From an uncultured Blautia sp. (lineage in GTDB: Bacteria; Bacillota; Clostridia; Lachnospirales; Lachnospiraceae), in NCBI GenBank assembly GCA_934394595.1, contig CAKRRX010000028.1, positions 1-25,451 of the forward strand: a stretch of DNA of 25,451 nucleotides, read 5' to 3'. The notes below the pieces were generated by a model, which was not told the DNA's origin, ran no database searches, and worked only from the letters and a program-made list of their open reading frames with translations. This document shows positions 1-7,946 of the stretch, in pieces (positions within the stretch are counted from its first letter, which is position 1; each line of letters opens with the position of its first letter). The position numbers were made by a program, and so were the translations under genes.

Positions 1-68
1 TGGATAATATCTGAATTCATCCTATTATGATAAACATACGTTGTTTTACTTGGACTTTTGGGTAAACA

Positions 69-242
69 GCTGGGGTGTGGGGATATTCTTCGCAGGACTT
101 TTAGGAGCGCTCTCAATGGAGATGAGATCCACTGGCTACGGAGACTTAGGCGCGAGGGCTCTCCCGAGCGCCTTAGTCGCAGTTGCCAGTTAGCTCATCT
201 CCATGTTGCTCCGTCCTGCGTAGAATATCCCCACACCCCAGC
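69..242. repeat. Long imperfect palindrome (174 bases) downstream of the ilv operon
   Basis: The outer arms 69-98 and 213-242 are complementary at 29 of 30 positions. Further inside, CAATGGAGATGAG (about 114-126) pairs with CTCATCTCCAT (about 194-204), ACTGGC (131-136) with GCCAGT (184-189), and GGCGC with GCGCC around the tip at 149-172. As RNA or single-stranded DNA the whole segment can fold into one long hairpin with asymmetric bulges. It holds no convincing gene; the short open frame across it is a by-product of the arms. It starts 33 bases beyond the stop of the minus-strand transporter gene, so it may stop or stabilise that transcript. It could also be a dispersed miniature element; copy number cannot be judged from one window. 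Bases 1-68 and 243-275 show nothing recognisable. Confidence 0.75.
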
Positions 243-275
243 GTCCGTTTGCCATAATCAGTAAAACCCGCTTGT

Positions 276-1211
276 TTACGCGTTCTCCTTCTGCGGCAGC
301 TGTGCCAGCACGATGGCTGCGAACATTACCACGCATCCGATGATTTCCCGCATACTGAGCTTCTGGCCCAGGATGATCCATCCGGCAAGCACGGAGATAC
401 AGGACTCCAGGCTGAGAATCAGAGATGCCACAGTAGGATCCATATTTTTCTGCCCTACGATCTGAAGGGTGTACGCCACACCACAGGACATCACGCCTGC
501 ATATAGAATAGCGCCCCAGGCACCATGAAAAGCAGAAAGCTGCGGATGCTCAAAAATGAGAGCTGGAATTGCAGAGAGGACTCCGCAGACAAAAAACTGA
601 ATGCAGGACATTTTCACTCCGTCAACTTTCGGGGAAAAATAATCAATGATCAGAATGTGCAGAGAAAATAAAAATGCACAGATCAGAACCAGGATATCCC
701 CTTTTCCAATGGAAAAACCATCTGTGATACACAGAAGATAAAGTCCCACCAGAGCCATTGCAACAGCAGCCCAGATAAAGGGGCTGCATTTTTTTTTCAT
801 AAAAAGTCCAAGAATCGGGACGATCACAATATAGCAGGCTGTGATAAAACCTGCCTTTCCAACAGAAGTATACATGATTCCCAGCTGTTGGAAGTTGGAG
901 GCAAGGAAAAAACAGATTCCGCAGGAAATGCCGCCAAGTATCAAAGTGCGGTTCCGGGAAAAAATATTTCCGGAAGAACTATTTCCCGAAGAGATGCCTG
1001 ATTCACTTTTGTTATCTTTGGGGGTTATCTTATTTAGCAAAAAGATAACCGGAATCAGCACCAGAGAGCCAATGAGGCTTCTGGTGGAATTAAAAGTAAA
1101 AGCTCCTACCGCATCGCCGCCCTCACTCTGGGCTACAAATGCAATTCCCCAGATGGTGGCAGTGAGCAGAAGAATCAGTGAGTTTTTTAAGGGTGTCTGT
1201 TGTTTTTTCAT
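276..1211 (-). CDS. EamA/DMT family membrane transporter
   Basis: The 311-residue product is very hydrophobic, with about ten membrane segments in two similar halves, the usual layout and size of the EamA (DMT) superfamily of small-molecule exporters and permeases. The N-terminal half includes TATIWGIAFVAQ (residues 18-29), a typical first EamA helix. The C-terminal half has the PTVASLILSLESC stretch normally seen before the last two helices. A loop at about residues 64-88 is rich in Ser, Asn and Gly and looks like a low-complexity insertion. The gene starts 7 bases after the ilvN stop and has only a weak ribosome site, so it is probably translated by coupling as the third gene of an ilvB-ilvN operon. 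An amino-acid or metabolite exporter is a reasonable guess from that position, but the substrate cannot be read from the sequence. Confidence 0.85.
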   Translation of the reverse strand: MKKQQTPLKNSLILLLTATIWGIAFVAQSEGGDAVGAFTFNSTRSLIGSLVLIPVIFLLNKITPKDNKSESGISSGNSSSGNIFSRNRTLILGGISCGICFFLASNFQQLGIMYTSVGKAGFITACYIVIVPILGLFMKKKCSPFIWAAVAMALVGLYLLCITDGFSIGKGDILVLICAFLFSLHILIIDYFSPKVDGVKMSCIQFFVCGVLSAIPALIFEHPQLSAFHGAWGAILYAGVMSCGVAYTLQIVGQKNMDPTVASLILSLESCISVLAGWIILGQKLSMREIIGCVVMFAAIVLAQLPQKENA

Positions 1212-1218
1212 AATGCAG

Positions 1219-1731
1219 TTACCGTTCCATCATGCTGATGGATTCAATTCCGACGCTTCCGCCGCGAACTACCTCAATGCGGCCGAATTCCTCTTTGATC
1301 AGCTTAACAACTGCGTCGTTTTTGGTAGCAGTCTGAACAAATTCCAGAAGCAGGCTGTCCTTTCCATAGTCGATCACTCTGGCCTTGAAGGTTTCCGCAA
1401 TCTGGAAAAGCTCAGCTTTATCCTCGATAGAGCAGTTGAAAACCTTGATGTAAAGAATTTCCTTCATACGCACGAACATATTGGTAAAGTCGATGACCTT
1501 GATCACCTCCACCATACGGTTCAGCTGTTTTTTGATCTGCTCAAATGTTTCGTCATCGCTGACAGTGCCGATGGTCATTCTGGATACAGTAGGATCCTCT
1601 GTGGTACCTACTGTAAGGCTGTCAAGATTATAGCTTTTGCCGGAAAAGAGACCGGAAATCTTGGACAGAACACCTACCTGGTTCTCTACATAAAGAGAAA
1701 TCCATCTTTTTTTCATTCCTTTATCTGCCAT
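1219..1731 (-). CDS. ilvN: Acetolactate synthase small (regulatory) subunit
   Basis: This is the regulatory subunit of acetohydroxyacid synthase, the first common enzyme of valine, leucine and isoleucine synthesis; in the family it binds the large subunit, raises its activity and carries valine feedback inhibition. The 170-residue product has the usual length. An ACT domain begins at about residue 10 with the segment ISLYVENQVGVLSKISGLF, followed by YNLDSLTVGTTEDP and SRMTIGTV, which are close to family consensus. The C-terminal half (about 85-165) matches the second, ALS_ss_C-like part. An AGGAGG site lies 6 bases ahead of the ATG and overlaps the end of ilvB (13 bases between stop and start), so the two subunits are co-translated. 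The nomenclature ilvN versus ilvH is arbitrary here. Confidence 0.95.
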   Translation of the reverse strand: MADKGMKKRWISLYVENQVGVLSKISGLFSGKSYNLDSLTVGTTEDPTVSRMTIGTVSDDETFEQIKKQLNRMVEVIKVIDFTNMFVRMKEILYIKVFNCSIEDKAELFQIAETFKARVIDYGKDSLLLEFVQTATKNDAVVKLIKEEFGRIEVVRGGSVGIESISMMER

Positions 1732-1744
1732 GGGAAACCTCCTC

Positions 1745-3463
1745 CTAACAATCCATGATCAAGTCTTCCAGAGTTCCCCCTGGCTTTATCATTGGGTAAA
1801 CCATTTCCTCAGGGTCGATAATAAATTCGATCAGTGTAGGAACCTTGGTATTCTTTTTTGCTTCTTCAAATGCTGCTGCAATCTCAGATTTGTTGAAAAC
1901 CCGGATGCCCTTTGCTCCATAGCTTTCTGCCAGTTTTACAAAATCCGGCGTATATTTTGGATATTCTGCACCCTCAGTACGTCTGGAAAGGGCACCGGAG
2001 CGAAGATTGGTCATACTGTAGCGTTTGCCATAAAAAAGCTTCTGCCACTGACGGACCATACCCAGATATTCATTGTTAAATACACAGAGGATCAGTGGAA
2101 GCTCTTCCAGAACAGCAGTGGCGAATTCCTGGATATTCATCTGCATTCCGCCGTCTCCGGAAACTACGATAACCGGCTTGTCCGGATTGCCGATCTTGGC
2201 GCCAACGCCGCCAGGAAAACCATATCCCATAGTGCCAAGTCCGCCGGACATGATCAGCTGCTTGCCAGGAGTGATCTCGGCATACTGGGAAACCAGCATC
2301 TGATGCTGTCCAACATCTGTGACAATGATTGCCTCGTCAAACTGCTGGTTGATGGCATTGATGATATCTACAGGGCTGAGGCGGTCATTTGGACGCATGG
2401 CAAGAGGATGCTCCTGTTTCCAGTGACTGATCTCATTCAGCCATTTCTTACTGGAATAGTCGTCCACGTATTCAGCCATTTTTGTGAGAGCTTCCTTTGC
2501 GTCTGCCACAATAGGGATATCCACATGGATGTTACGGGAAATAGACGCAGTATCAATGTCGATGTGGATGATCTGTGCATGTGGGGCAAATTCATGGAGC
2601 TTGCCCGTAATACGGTCATTAAAACGGGTTCCGATGGAAAAAAGAACATCACAGTTGCTTACTGCCATATTGGCTGCATAAGCTCCGTGCATGCCCAGAT
2701 TTCCGATGAAAAGTGGATGGTTGGTAGGGATATCTCCCCGTCCCATAACTGTGGTGACAACCGGTATGCCTGTCTTTTCCACTACTTCCAGGAAAATATC
2801 ATTGGCGCGTGCGATATTGATACCGCCGCCTGCAAGAAACAGTGGTCGTTTTGCCTTGGCCAGGGTCTTAATGGCGCGCTTGAGCTGGCCGATGTGGACA
2901 CTGGTATTGGGTTTATAGCCTCGAATATTCACATTCTTGGGATATTCAGCACTTCCAAGCTCGGCCATCACATCTTTGGGAAGGTCGATGAGAACCGGGC
3001 CGGGCCGTCCGGTGCGTGCGATATAAAAAGCTTCCTTAATAATGCGTCCGAGATCTTCACGGTTACGTACTGTAACCCCATACTTGGTGATGCTGCGGGT
3101 GATTCCTACAATATCAACCTCCTGAAAGGCATCGTTTCCAATGAGATGGCGTGCTACCTGCCCGGTAAAGCATACAAGGGGAACACTGTCGTAATTGGCT
3201 GTGGCAAGACCTGTGACCAGGTTAGTAGCGCCAGGTCCGCTTGTGACCAGGCAGACCCCGACTTTTCCGGTGGTACGGGCGTATGCATCGGCAGCGTGAA
3301 CAAGAGCCTGCTCATGTCTGGGAAGGATCACGGTGATGTCGTCCTGCTTATATAATTCATCACTGATATCAATGGTGCATGCTCCCGGATAACCGAAAAC
3401 ATATTCCACGCCTTCTTCTTTCAGTGCTTTTACCAGCAGTTTATTGCCTGAAATCTGTTTCAT
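1745..3463 (-). CDS. ilvB: Acetolactate synthase large (catalytic) subunit
   Basis: The catalytic, thiamine-diphosphate-dependent subunit condenses two pyruvates to acetolactate, or pyruvate with 2-ketobutyrate, in branched-chain amino-acid synthesis. The 572-residue product shows the three TPP-enzyme domains in order: N-terminal pyrimidine-binding domain with the catalytic glutamate in PRHEQ (E51) and TSGPGATN (75-82), central domain (about 190-330), and C-terminal cofactor domain with GDGG (436-439) and the paired NN (463-464) of the TPP-Mg motif. The start was set at the ATG at 3463 (MKQISGNKLL), 11-12 bases after an AAGGAGG site; the frame stays open for 24 more codons upstream, but these run into the leader and carry no family similarity. 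The N-terminal GYPGACTIDISDEL differs from the commoner GYPGG form. It is the first gene of an ilvB-ilvN-transporter operon with an attenuator-like leader. Confidence 0.95.
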   Translation of the reverse strand: MKQISGNKLLVKALKEEGVEYVFGYPGACTIDISDELYKQDDITVILPRHEQALVHAADAYARTTGKVGVCLVTSGPGATNLVTGLATANYDSVPLVCFTGQVARHLIGNDAFQEVDIVGITRSITKYGVTVRNREDLGRIIKEAFYIARTGRPGPVLIDLPKDVMAELGSAEYPKNVNIRGYKPNTSVHIGQLKRAIKTLAKAKRPLFLAGGGINIARANDIFLEVVEKTGIPVVTTVMGRGDIPTNHPLFIGNLGMHGAYAANMAVSNCDVLFSIGTRFNDRITGKLHEFAPHAQIIHIDIDTASISRNIHVDIPIVADAKEALTKMAEYVDDYSSKKWLNEISHWKQEHPLAMRPNDRLSPVDIINAINQQFDEAIIVTDVGQHQMLVSQYAEITPGKQLIMSGGLGTMGYGFPGGVGAKIGNPDKPVIVVSGDGGMQMNIQEFATAVLEELPLILCVFNNEYLGMVRQWQKLFYGKRYSMTNLRSGALSRRTEGAEYPKYTPDFVKLAESYGAKGIRVFNKSEIAAAFEEAKKNTKVPTLIEFIIDPEEMVYPMIKPGGTLEDLIMDC

Positions 3464-3522
3464 TCTGTGAAAAAACCTCCTTCTTGGGGCAGTGGTATCA
3501 GCCTCTGGCACCCTGAAATTAT

Positions 3523-3556
3523 AAAAAAACTCCAAGCTTAAGTAGTAAGCTCAGAG
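3523..3556 (-). terminator. Intrinsic terminator inside the ilvB leader (attenuator candidate)
   Basis: On the minus strand, CTCTGAGCTTA (3556-3546) and TAAGCTTGGAG (3540-3530) form an 11-base-pair stem with two G-U pairs and a 5-base loop, followed at once by seven T (3529-3523). It lies between the ilvB promoter and the ilvB start, so it would stop transcription about 90 bases in. An upstream segment (3587-3581, TTCAGAG) is complementary to the 5' arm CTCTGAG and could form a competing antiterminator. A tiny frame MLSELTT runs through the stem (ATG at 3562-3560), but it has no clear ribosome site. No T-box consensus (GGTGGNACC) is found before the terminator. Confidence 0.75.
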
Positions 3557-3618
3557 AGCATCTGAAATGCCGGAAATATGCTCTGAAGTAGTGTTTCTGT
3601 GAGCGATATTTACTCAAT

Positions 3619-3647
3619 ATTATAACTTTTGCACAGCAACGTGTCAA
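3619..3647 (-). promoter_or_regulatory. Sigma-A promoter of the ilvB-ilvN-transporter operon
   Basis: Reading the minus strand, TTGACA (3647-3642) and TATAAT (3624-3619) are both perfect consensus and are separated by 17 bases. Transcription should begin near 3612, leaving a leader of about 150 bases before ilvB that holds the terminator at 3556-3523. Confidence 0.9.
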
Positions 3648-3732
3648 TAAAACTGAAATAAAAACTATGGAAGATCTCAGGAACGGAATTGTTCACAAAA
3701 AATGAAAAACTTGTCCACAAATCTGTCCACTG

Positions 3733-3760
3733 TTGAAACCTGAATAAAATGTTTTATAAT
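3733..3760 (+). promoter_or_regulatory. Plus-strand promoter candidate
   Basis: TTGAAA (3733-3738) and TATAAT (3755-3760) are separated by 16 bases. No normal gene follows on the plus strand; within about 65 bases of the expected start the sequence enters the large hairpin at 3827-3876. The pair may define a short RNA. The rest of the 3648-3893 gap is AT-rich and shows nothing else firm. Confidence 0.5.
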
Positions 3761-3766
3761 TGAAAT

Positions 3767-3880
3767 TGTATTCCGATTCAGGAAGAAGCAACGTGAAATG
3801 GGAGGAAATAGAAAGGTTCTGCATATATGCCGCTTTACAGAAAACAGCTGAGGTCGCAGCTTCTGTAAGGCGGCATTTTG
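3767..3880 (+). ncRNA. Possible small RNA (about 115 bases)
   Basis: The span is bounded by the TTGAAA-16-TATAAT promoter and the hairpin at 3827-3876 followed by TTTT. An open frame from GTG 3793 passes through the hairpin, but it has no recognised similarity and continues antisense into the neighbouring regulator gene. The RNA would therefore be convergent with the 3' end of that gene. This is an inference from promoter and hairpin only. Confidence 0.3.
3827..3879. terminator. Strong hairpin, probable terminator of the minus-strand regulator gene
   Basis: ATGCCGC (3827-3833) pairs with GCGGCAT (3870-3876); inside it TTACAGAA pairs with TTCTGTAA and GCTG with CAGC. A short TTTT follows on the plus strand. 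It lies 18 bases beyond the stop of the regulator gene read on the minus strand, where the T-tract is poor. It may serve either strand. Confidence 0.6.
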
Positions 3881-3893
3881 TATACAAAGAGTA

Positions 3894-5333
3894 TCAGAGC
3901 GTAGAGATGAGATCTTTCACGATCTTTTCAGATTCTGTTCCGGTATAAAGAAAATCCTCTCCAAGGCTCTCAAAATAGTCAAGAAAGATTCCCAGAAGTC
4001 CCGGTTCTTTAAAAGTAAGACAGAGGATCTGTCCGTGAATGTCTTTGAAAAGCAGGTAGCCCTTGGTGTGATTTACCACCAGATGAAGATTTTCTGTAAG
4101 CTGGTTCAGTGGATGCTTCAGGATTCGATAGATTCCCTTATTACAGTAAGGAAGCATGGAAGTGAGAAGCTGCTTCCTTTCATCCAGGGTCAGAGGGCGA
4201 TAAAGCTCTTCCGGGATCTCCTGTATCCTTCCGGTATTCAGAAACTGCCGCAGGCCGGAAACAGTAAAGTAAATGGAAAAATGTCCTGGGACCAGAAATT
4301 TACGGTTTGCTTTTAAAAGAAGGGAGGTCTGCTGGATAAAGGCTTCTCTGTCTGGCAGGTCCGGGTATATGGCACTGGCAAGAAGGTCGTCATAGAACAG
4401 AGGCATCAGACAGGCTTCCGGCTGCAGCACATAAGATGGCGAAAACTGGTACATCTGCTGCAGGGAACCGTCCATGGGCAGATACCGGATCACCTCAAAA
4501 AGCTGCCTGCATTTTTCCTGATAAGAATGATACAGAGAATGCAAAAGCTGCAGATGCTTGGCACCTTTGTACAGAAATCCTTTCTGGTAGTCAGAGGTAC
4601 AGACAATGGCATATTCAGAGGTCAGGAGCATACAGGGAAATCCGTTGAAATTCTGGTAATGGGCCACCACATCATCGTAAAAATAATAAGGCCGGTAGTC
4701 CATATCTGCAAAAAACAAAGGCAGCATATTTTCCAGATAAGAAAGGGTGTACAGATGATTCTGCTGGGTGAGCTGATCATTCTGGCTAAGGCAGATCACA
4801 TGGTCAATAGTCAGGGTATTGTACAGCCGCAGACTGGAAAGGGTGCCAAAGAGAAAGGGACAGTCCGGCTGTATCAGAAGGCGGATATGTCCTTTTTCCC
4901 TGGAAGCCTCCAGAAGCAGGATTCCGTGGGCATAGTAGTCAATCTCCGTTTTTGAGAAAATGGGAATGCAGGCTGTCTCGGAGCTTGGAAGTTCCGGAGA
5001 AAAAGCAGCATCCCGAAAAAGAGGCTGAACATTGCCAGAGGACATATGGCTTGGGAAATGGACAAAAAAGTCCTCTACACTTTTTCTCTTATAGTAAACA
5101 GACATTCCCAACCGGGTGAGATCGTAGGCATTTTTCAGCTGTTCATATTCTGCTGGTGCAAGCTGAAGATATTCTGCGATCTTGTGAAAGATATCCAGAG
5201 AAGGGGGATTGCGCTTTCCACTGATGATCCGATATAGCATGGAACGGTCCATCTGACAGGCTGCTGCCATGGAATAAATTCTAATTTCTTTTTCCTTAAT
5301 ATATTGGTTTAATAAATCAGAAAATACAGACAT
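3894..5333 (-). CDS. XRE-family DNA-binding protein with large unrecognised C-terminal region
   Basis: The 479-residue product starts with a helix-turn-helix of the XRE/Cro type at about residues 5-60: SMAAACQMDRSMLYRIISGK gives the two helices, followed by the usual PSLDIFHKIAEYLQL. The remaining 400 or so residues look soluble and mixed alpha/beta; I recognise no family. It may be a ligand-sensing or protein-interaction region, which is inference from the layout only. The ATG at 5333 was chosen because the helix-turn-helix begins there; the GGAG site is about 15 bases upstream, a long spacing, and the frame stays open for another 37 codons into the divergent promoter region. It is transcribed away from the AI-2E family gene at 5478, with 144 bases between starts, so that neighbour is the first candidate target. 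Confidence 0.7.
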   Translation of the reverse strand: MSVFSDLLNQYIKEKEIRIYSMAAACQMDRSMLYRIISGKRNPPSLDIFHKIAEYLQLAPAEYEQLKNAYDLTRLGMSVYYKRKSVEDFFVHFPSHMSSGNVQPLFRDAAFSPELPSSETACIPIFSKTEIDYYAHGILLLEASREKGHIRLLIQPDCPFLFGTLSSLRLYNTLTIDHVICLSQNDQLTQQNHLYTLSYLENMLPLFFADMDYRPYYFYDDVVAHYQNFNGFPCMLLTSEYAIVCTSDYQKGFLYKGAKHLQLLHSLYHSYQEKCRQLFEVIRYLPMDGSLQQMYQFSPSYVLQPEACLMPLFYDDLLASAIYPDLPDREAFIQQTSLLLKANRKFLVPGHFSIYFTVSGLRQFLNTGRIQEIPEELYRPLTLDERKQLLTSMLPYCNKGIYRILKHPLNQLTENLHLVVNHTKGYLLFKDIHGQILCLTFKEPGLLGIFLDYFESLGEDFLYTGTESEKIVKDLISTL

Positions 5334-5477
5334 AAGGCATTGTGGATTCTCCTTGTTAAATATAAGAGTTATTGTATCAGAATTATATGGAAAAAGAAAG
5401 GGATAACTGTTCAAAATACAGGTTCTGTGGTAAGATGATATCAAGGCAAAAAAATCCAGCGAAAATGGAGGAGAGAA

Positions 5478-6638
5478 GTGGAACTGAATAAGGAAAATAT
5501 GAAAAAGATCCGCTGGCTGATCGCATTTGCGGTACTTTTGTATCTGGGAGTACAGAATCTTTCAGTGGTTCTGAAATATATAAAACTTTTGTGGGGGCTG
5601 CTTCTGCCATTTATTCTCGGCGGGGCTATGGCTTTTGTGTTGAATGTACCCATGTCCTTTCTGGAACGGCATCTCTTTGGAAAAGTGAAAGAGAAGAAGA
5701 CAAAGGGGGCGCAGGTTCTTTCCAGGATGGCCAGGCCTGTGAGTCTGATCCTTTCTATTGTTCTGGTGGTTCTTGGGGTGCTGATCGTGGTTCTTGTAGT
5801 GGCACCGGAGCTGGGGGCTACTCTGGTGAATGTAGTGAAAAGAGTGGAAGAGGAGATTCCTCTGGTGCAGAAATGGCTGACAGATATGTTTCAGGGAAAT
5901 TCAGAAATTGTCAAATGGGTATCAGCTATTGAGATCGAGCCCCAGAAGATCATTGATTCCATAGTAAGTGTTCTGAAAAACGGAGCAGACGATCTGGTAT
6001 CCTCTACAGTTACGGTTACAGTGGGACTGGTGAGTATGGCAGTGAATTTTGCTATTGGCTTTGTATTTGCCTGTTATGTGCTGCTGCAAAAAGAAAAGCT
6101 TGGCCGTCAGGCCCTGAAAGCCGCTTATGCCATTCTGCCGGTGAAAACGGTGGAATATCTGGGTCACATCTGTACTCTTGCCAGTAAGATCTTTGCAAAC
6201 TTTATTACCGGTCAGTGTATAGAGGCCGTGATCCTTGGCAGCATGTTTTTCATAACTATGACCATCGGGCAGTTTCCCTATGCTATGCTGATCGGAGTGC
6301 TGATCAGTTTTACTGCGCTGATCCCGGTGTTTGGCGGTATTATCGGCTGCTGGGTGGGCTTTTTCCTGATCCTGATGGTAAGTCCTTTAAAAGCTTTTAT
6401 GTTCCTGGCTTTATTTGTGGTCTTGCAGCAGATCGAAGGAAATCTGATCTATCCTCATGTTGTAGGCGGCTCTGTGGGACTTCCGGCAATCTGGGTGCTG
6501 GTAGCTGTGACTCTGGGCGGAAATCTTATGGGAATTGTGGGAATGCTGATCTTTATCCCGCTGGTGTCTGTGCTGTATACTCTGTTCCGTGAGTGGGTGT
6601 ACAAAAGATTGGATAAGAAGAAATTGAATATCAGTTGA
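5478..6638 (+). CDS. AI-2E family (YdiK/TqsA-like) membrane transporter
   Basis: The 386-residue protein has about eight membrane segments in the pattern of the AI-2E/UPF0118 family: two N-terminal helices (about 12-32 and 36-58), a soluble segment rich in charged residues (about 110-175), then a cluster of helices from about residue 180. The segments LISFTALIPVFGGIIGCWVG and EGNLIYPHVVGGSVGLPAIWV near the C-terminus are typical family signatures. Despite the name, family members move varied substrates; some export autoinducer-2 and others are linked to Na+/H+ antiport, so the substrate here is unknown. The GTG start at 5478 has a GGAGGA site a few bases upstream; an ATG seven codons later is a possible alternative. 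It is a single-gene unit, closed by the terminator at 6642-6682. Confidence 0.88.
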   Translation: MELNKENMKKIRWLIAFAVLLYLGVQNLSVVLKYIKLLWGLLLPFILGGAMAFVLNVPMSFLERHLFGKVKEKKTKGAQVLSRMARPVSLILSIVLVVLGVLIVVLVVAPELGATLVNVVKRVEEEIPLVQKWLTDMFQGNSEIVKWVSAIEIEPQKIIDSIVSVLKNGADDLVSSTVTVTVGLVSMAVNFAIGFVFACYVLLQKEKLGRQALKAAYAILPVKTVEYLGHICTLASKIFANFITGQCIEAVILGSMFFITMTIGQFPYAMLIGVLISFTALIPVFGGIIGCWVGFFLILMVSPLKAFMFLALFVVLQQIEGNLIYPHVVGGSVGLPAIWVLVAVTLGGNLMGIVGMLIFIPLVSVLYTLFREWVYKRLDKKKLNIS

Positions 6639-6641
6639 TTA

Positions 6642-6682
6642 AAAAATCACACCACATGAATGTGCGGTGTGATTTTTCTTTT
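6642..6682. terminator. Bidirectional intrinsic terminator between the AI-2E gene and argG
   Basis: AAAAATCACACC (6642-6653) and GGTGTGATTTTT (6666-6677) are fully complementary, with ACAT/ATGT continuing the stem inside. T-rich sequence follows on the plus strand, and the A-run at 6641-6646 gives six T on the minus strand, so it can end both converging transcripts. Confidence 0.9.
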
Positions 6683-6710
6683 TCGCAAATATACCCGATT
6701 TTTATAAAAA

Positions 6711-7946
6711 TCAGTCGTTGGTCTGTTTCTGGCTTTCAACCTCAGCAAGCTTCATTGCACGAACCTTCAGCGGCAGGCCGAACAGTGTGATAAATCCGTC
6801 TGCATCGTGGTGATCGTACATATCACCTGTAGTGAAGGATGCAAGAGACTCATTGTAAAGGCTGTATGGAGAAGTAGTGCCGGCTTTGATGATGTTGCCC
6901 TTGTAAAGCTTGAATTTTACTTCACCGGTTACATATTTCTGAGTGGACTCTACAAATGCCTGGAGTGCTTCACGAAGAGGTGTGAACCATTTTCCTTCGT
7001 AAACAACCTGTGCAAGCTGGCTGCCAAGTTTTTTCTTGGTTTCCAGTGTTTCACGGTCAAGAATCAGCTCCTCAAGCTGCTCATGCGCTGCCATAAGGAT
7101 GGTTCCGCCAGGAGTCTCGTAAACACCACGGGATTTCATTCCTACTACACGGTTCTCAACGATATCAATGATACCGATTCCGTTCTCGCCGCCAAGCTTG
7201 TTCAGCTCTGTGATGATCTCGGAAACCTTCATTGCTTTTCCGTTTAAGGTCTTTGGAACACCAGCCTCAAAGGTCATGGTAATTTCGGTCTCTTTATCAG
7301 GTGCTTTCTCAGGAGTCACGCTGAGAACTAACATATCGTCATAGTTTGGAGCCTGTGACGGATCCTCAAGCTCAAGTCCCTCATGGCTGATGTGCCACAG
7401 GTTACGGTCACGGCTGTAGCTGTGCTTTGCATCAAATGGAAGATTGATTCCGTGAGCCTGGCAGAATGCAATCTCATCTTCACGGGACTGCATGGTCCAG
7501 ACATCTGTCATACGCCATGGTGCGATGATCTTGATATCTGGTGCAAGGGCTTTGATTCCAAGCTCGAAACGGATCTGGTCATTTCCCTTACCGGTGGCAC
7601 CGTGGCAGATAGCAACAGCGTTTTCTTTTCTGGCAATCTCAACCAGTTTCTTTGCAATAGCAGGACGTGCCATGGATGTACCCAGGAGATATTTATGTTC
7701 GTATACAGCACCTGCCTCTACACATGGCATGATATAATTGTCGCAGAAATCATCTACGATATCTTCAATGTATAATTTGGAAGCTCCGGAAAGCTTGGCT
7801 CTTTCTTCCAGACCGTCCAACTCATTTCCCTGTCCGCAGTTTACACAGCAGCAGACTACCTCATAATCAAATGTTTCTTTCAGCCACGGAATCAGTGCTG
7901 TAGTATCAAGTCCGCCTGAATATGCAAGTACAACCTTTTTTTTCAT
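6711..7946 (-). CDS. argG: Argininosuccinate synthase
   Basis: The enzyme joins citrulline and aspartate with ATP to give argininosuccinate, the next-to-last step to arginine, in the cytoplasm. The 411-residue product has the expected length. The ATP-pyrophosphatase loop AYSGGLDTT is at residues 8-16, the citrulline/aspartate-site signature GTSMARPAIAKK at 89-100, and HGATGKGNDQIRFE at 115-128. The ATG at 7946 has a GAGGGAA site 7 bases upstream. It is alone on its strand and divergent from argC; argH, its usual partner, is not in the window. Its promoter and an ARG box lie in the shared 360-base gap, so repression by ArgR with arginine is expected. Confidence 0.97.
   Translation of the reverse strand: MKKKVVLAYSGGLDTTALIPWLKETFDYEVVCCCVNCGQGNELDGLEERAKLSGASKLYIEDIVDDFCDNYIMPCVEAGAVYEHKYLLGTSMARPAIAKKLVEIARKENAVAICHGATGKGNDQIRFELGIKALAPDIKIIAPWRMTDVWTMQSREDEIAFCQAHGINLPFDAKHSYSRDRNLWHISHEGLELEDPSQAPNYDDMLVLSVTPEKAPDKETEITMTFEAGVPKTLNGKAMKVSEIITELNKLGGENGIGIIDIVENRVVGMKSRGVYETPGGTILMAAHEQLEELILDRETLETKKKLGSQLAQVVYEGKWFTPLREALQAFVESTQKYVTGEVKFKLYKGNIIKAGTTSPYSLYNESLASFTTGDMYDHHDADGFITLFGLPLKVRAMKLAEVESQKQTND

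Noticed and set aside
58..264. 68-codon frame across the first palindrome
   Set aside because: It arises from the palindrome arms and has no start signal or similarity.
1730..3355. 541-codon plus-strand open frame
   Set aside because: It is fully antisense to ilvB, has no ribosome site, and its protein is low in recognisable pattern; codon structure of ilvB explains it.
3464..3618. T-box riboswitch in the ilvB leader
   Set aside because: A GGGTGCC...ATACCAC segment occurs, but it is downstream of the terminator and lacks the T-box antiterminator consensus; there is no room for a specifier stem.
3689..3730. Cluster of DnaA-box-like nonamers (TTGTTCACA, TTGTCCACA and a weaker third)
   Set aside because: Each has at least one mismatch to TTATNCACA, and the surrounding genes are unrelated to replication start; likely chance in AT-rich DNA.
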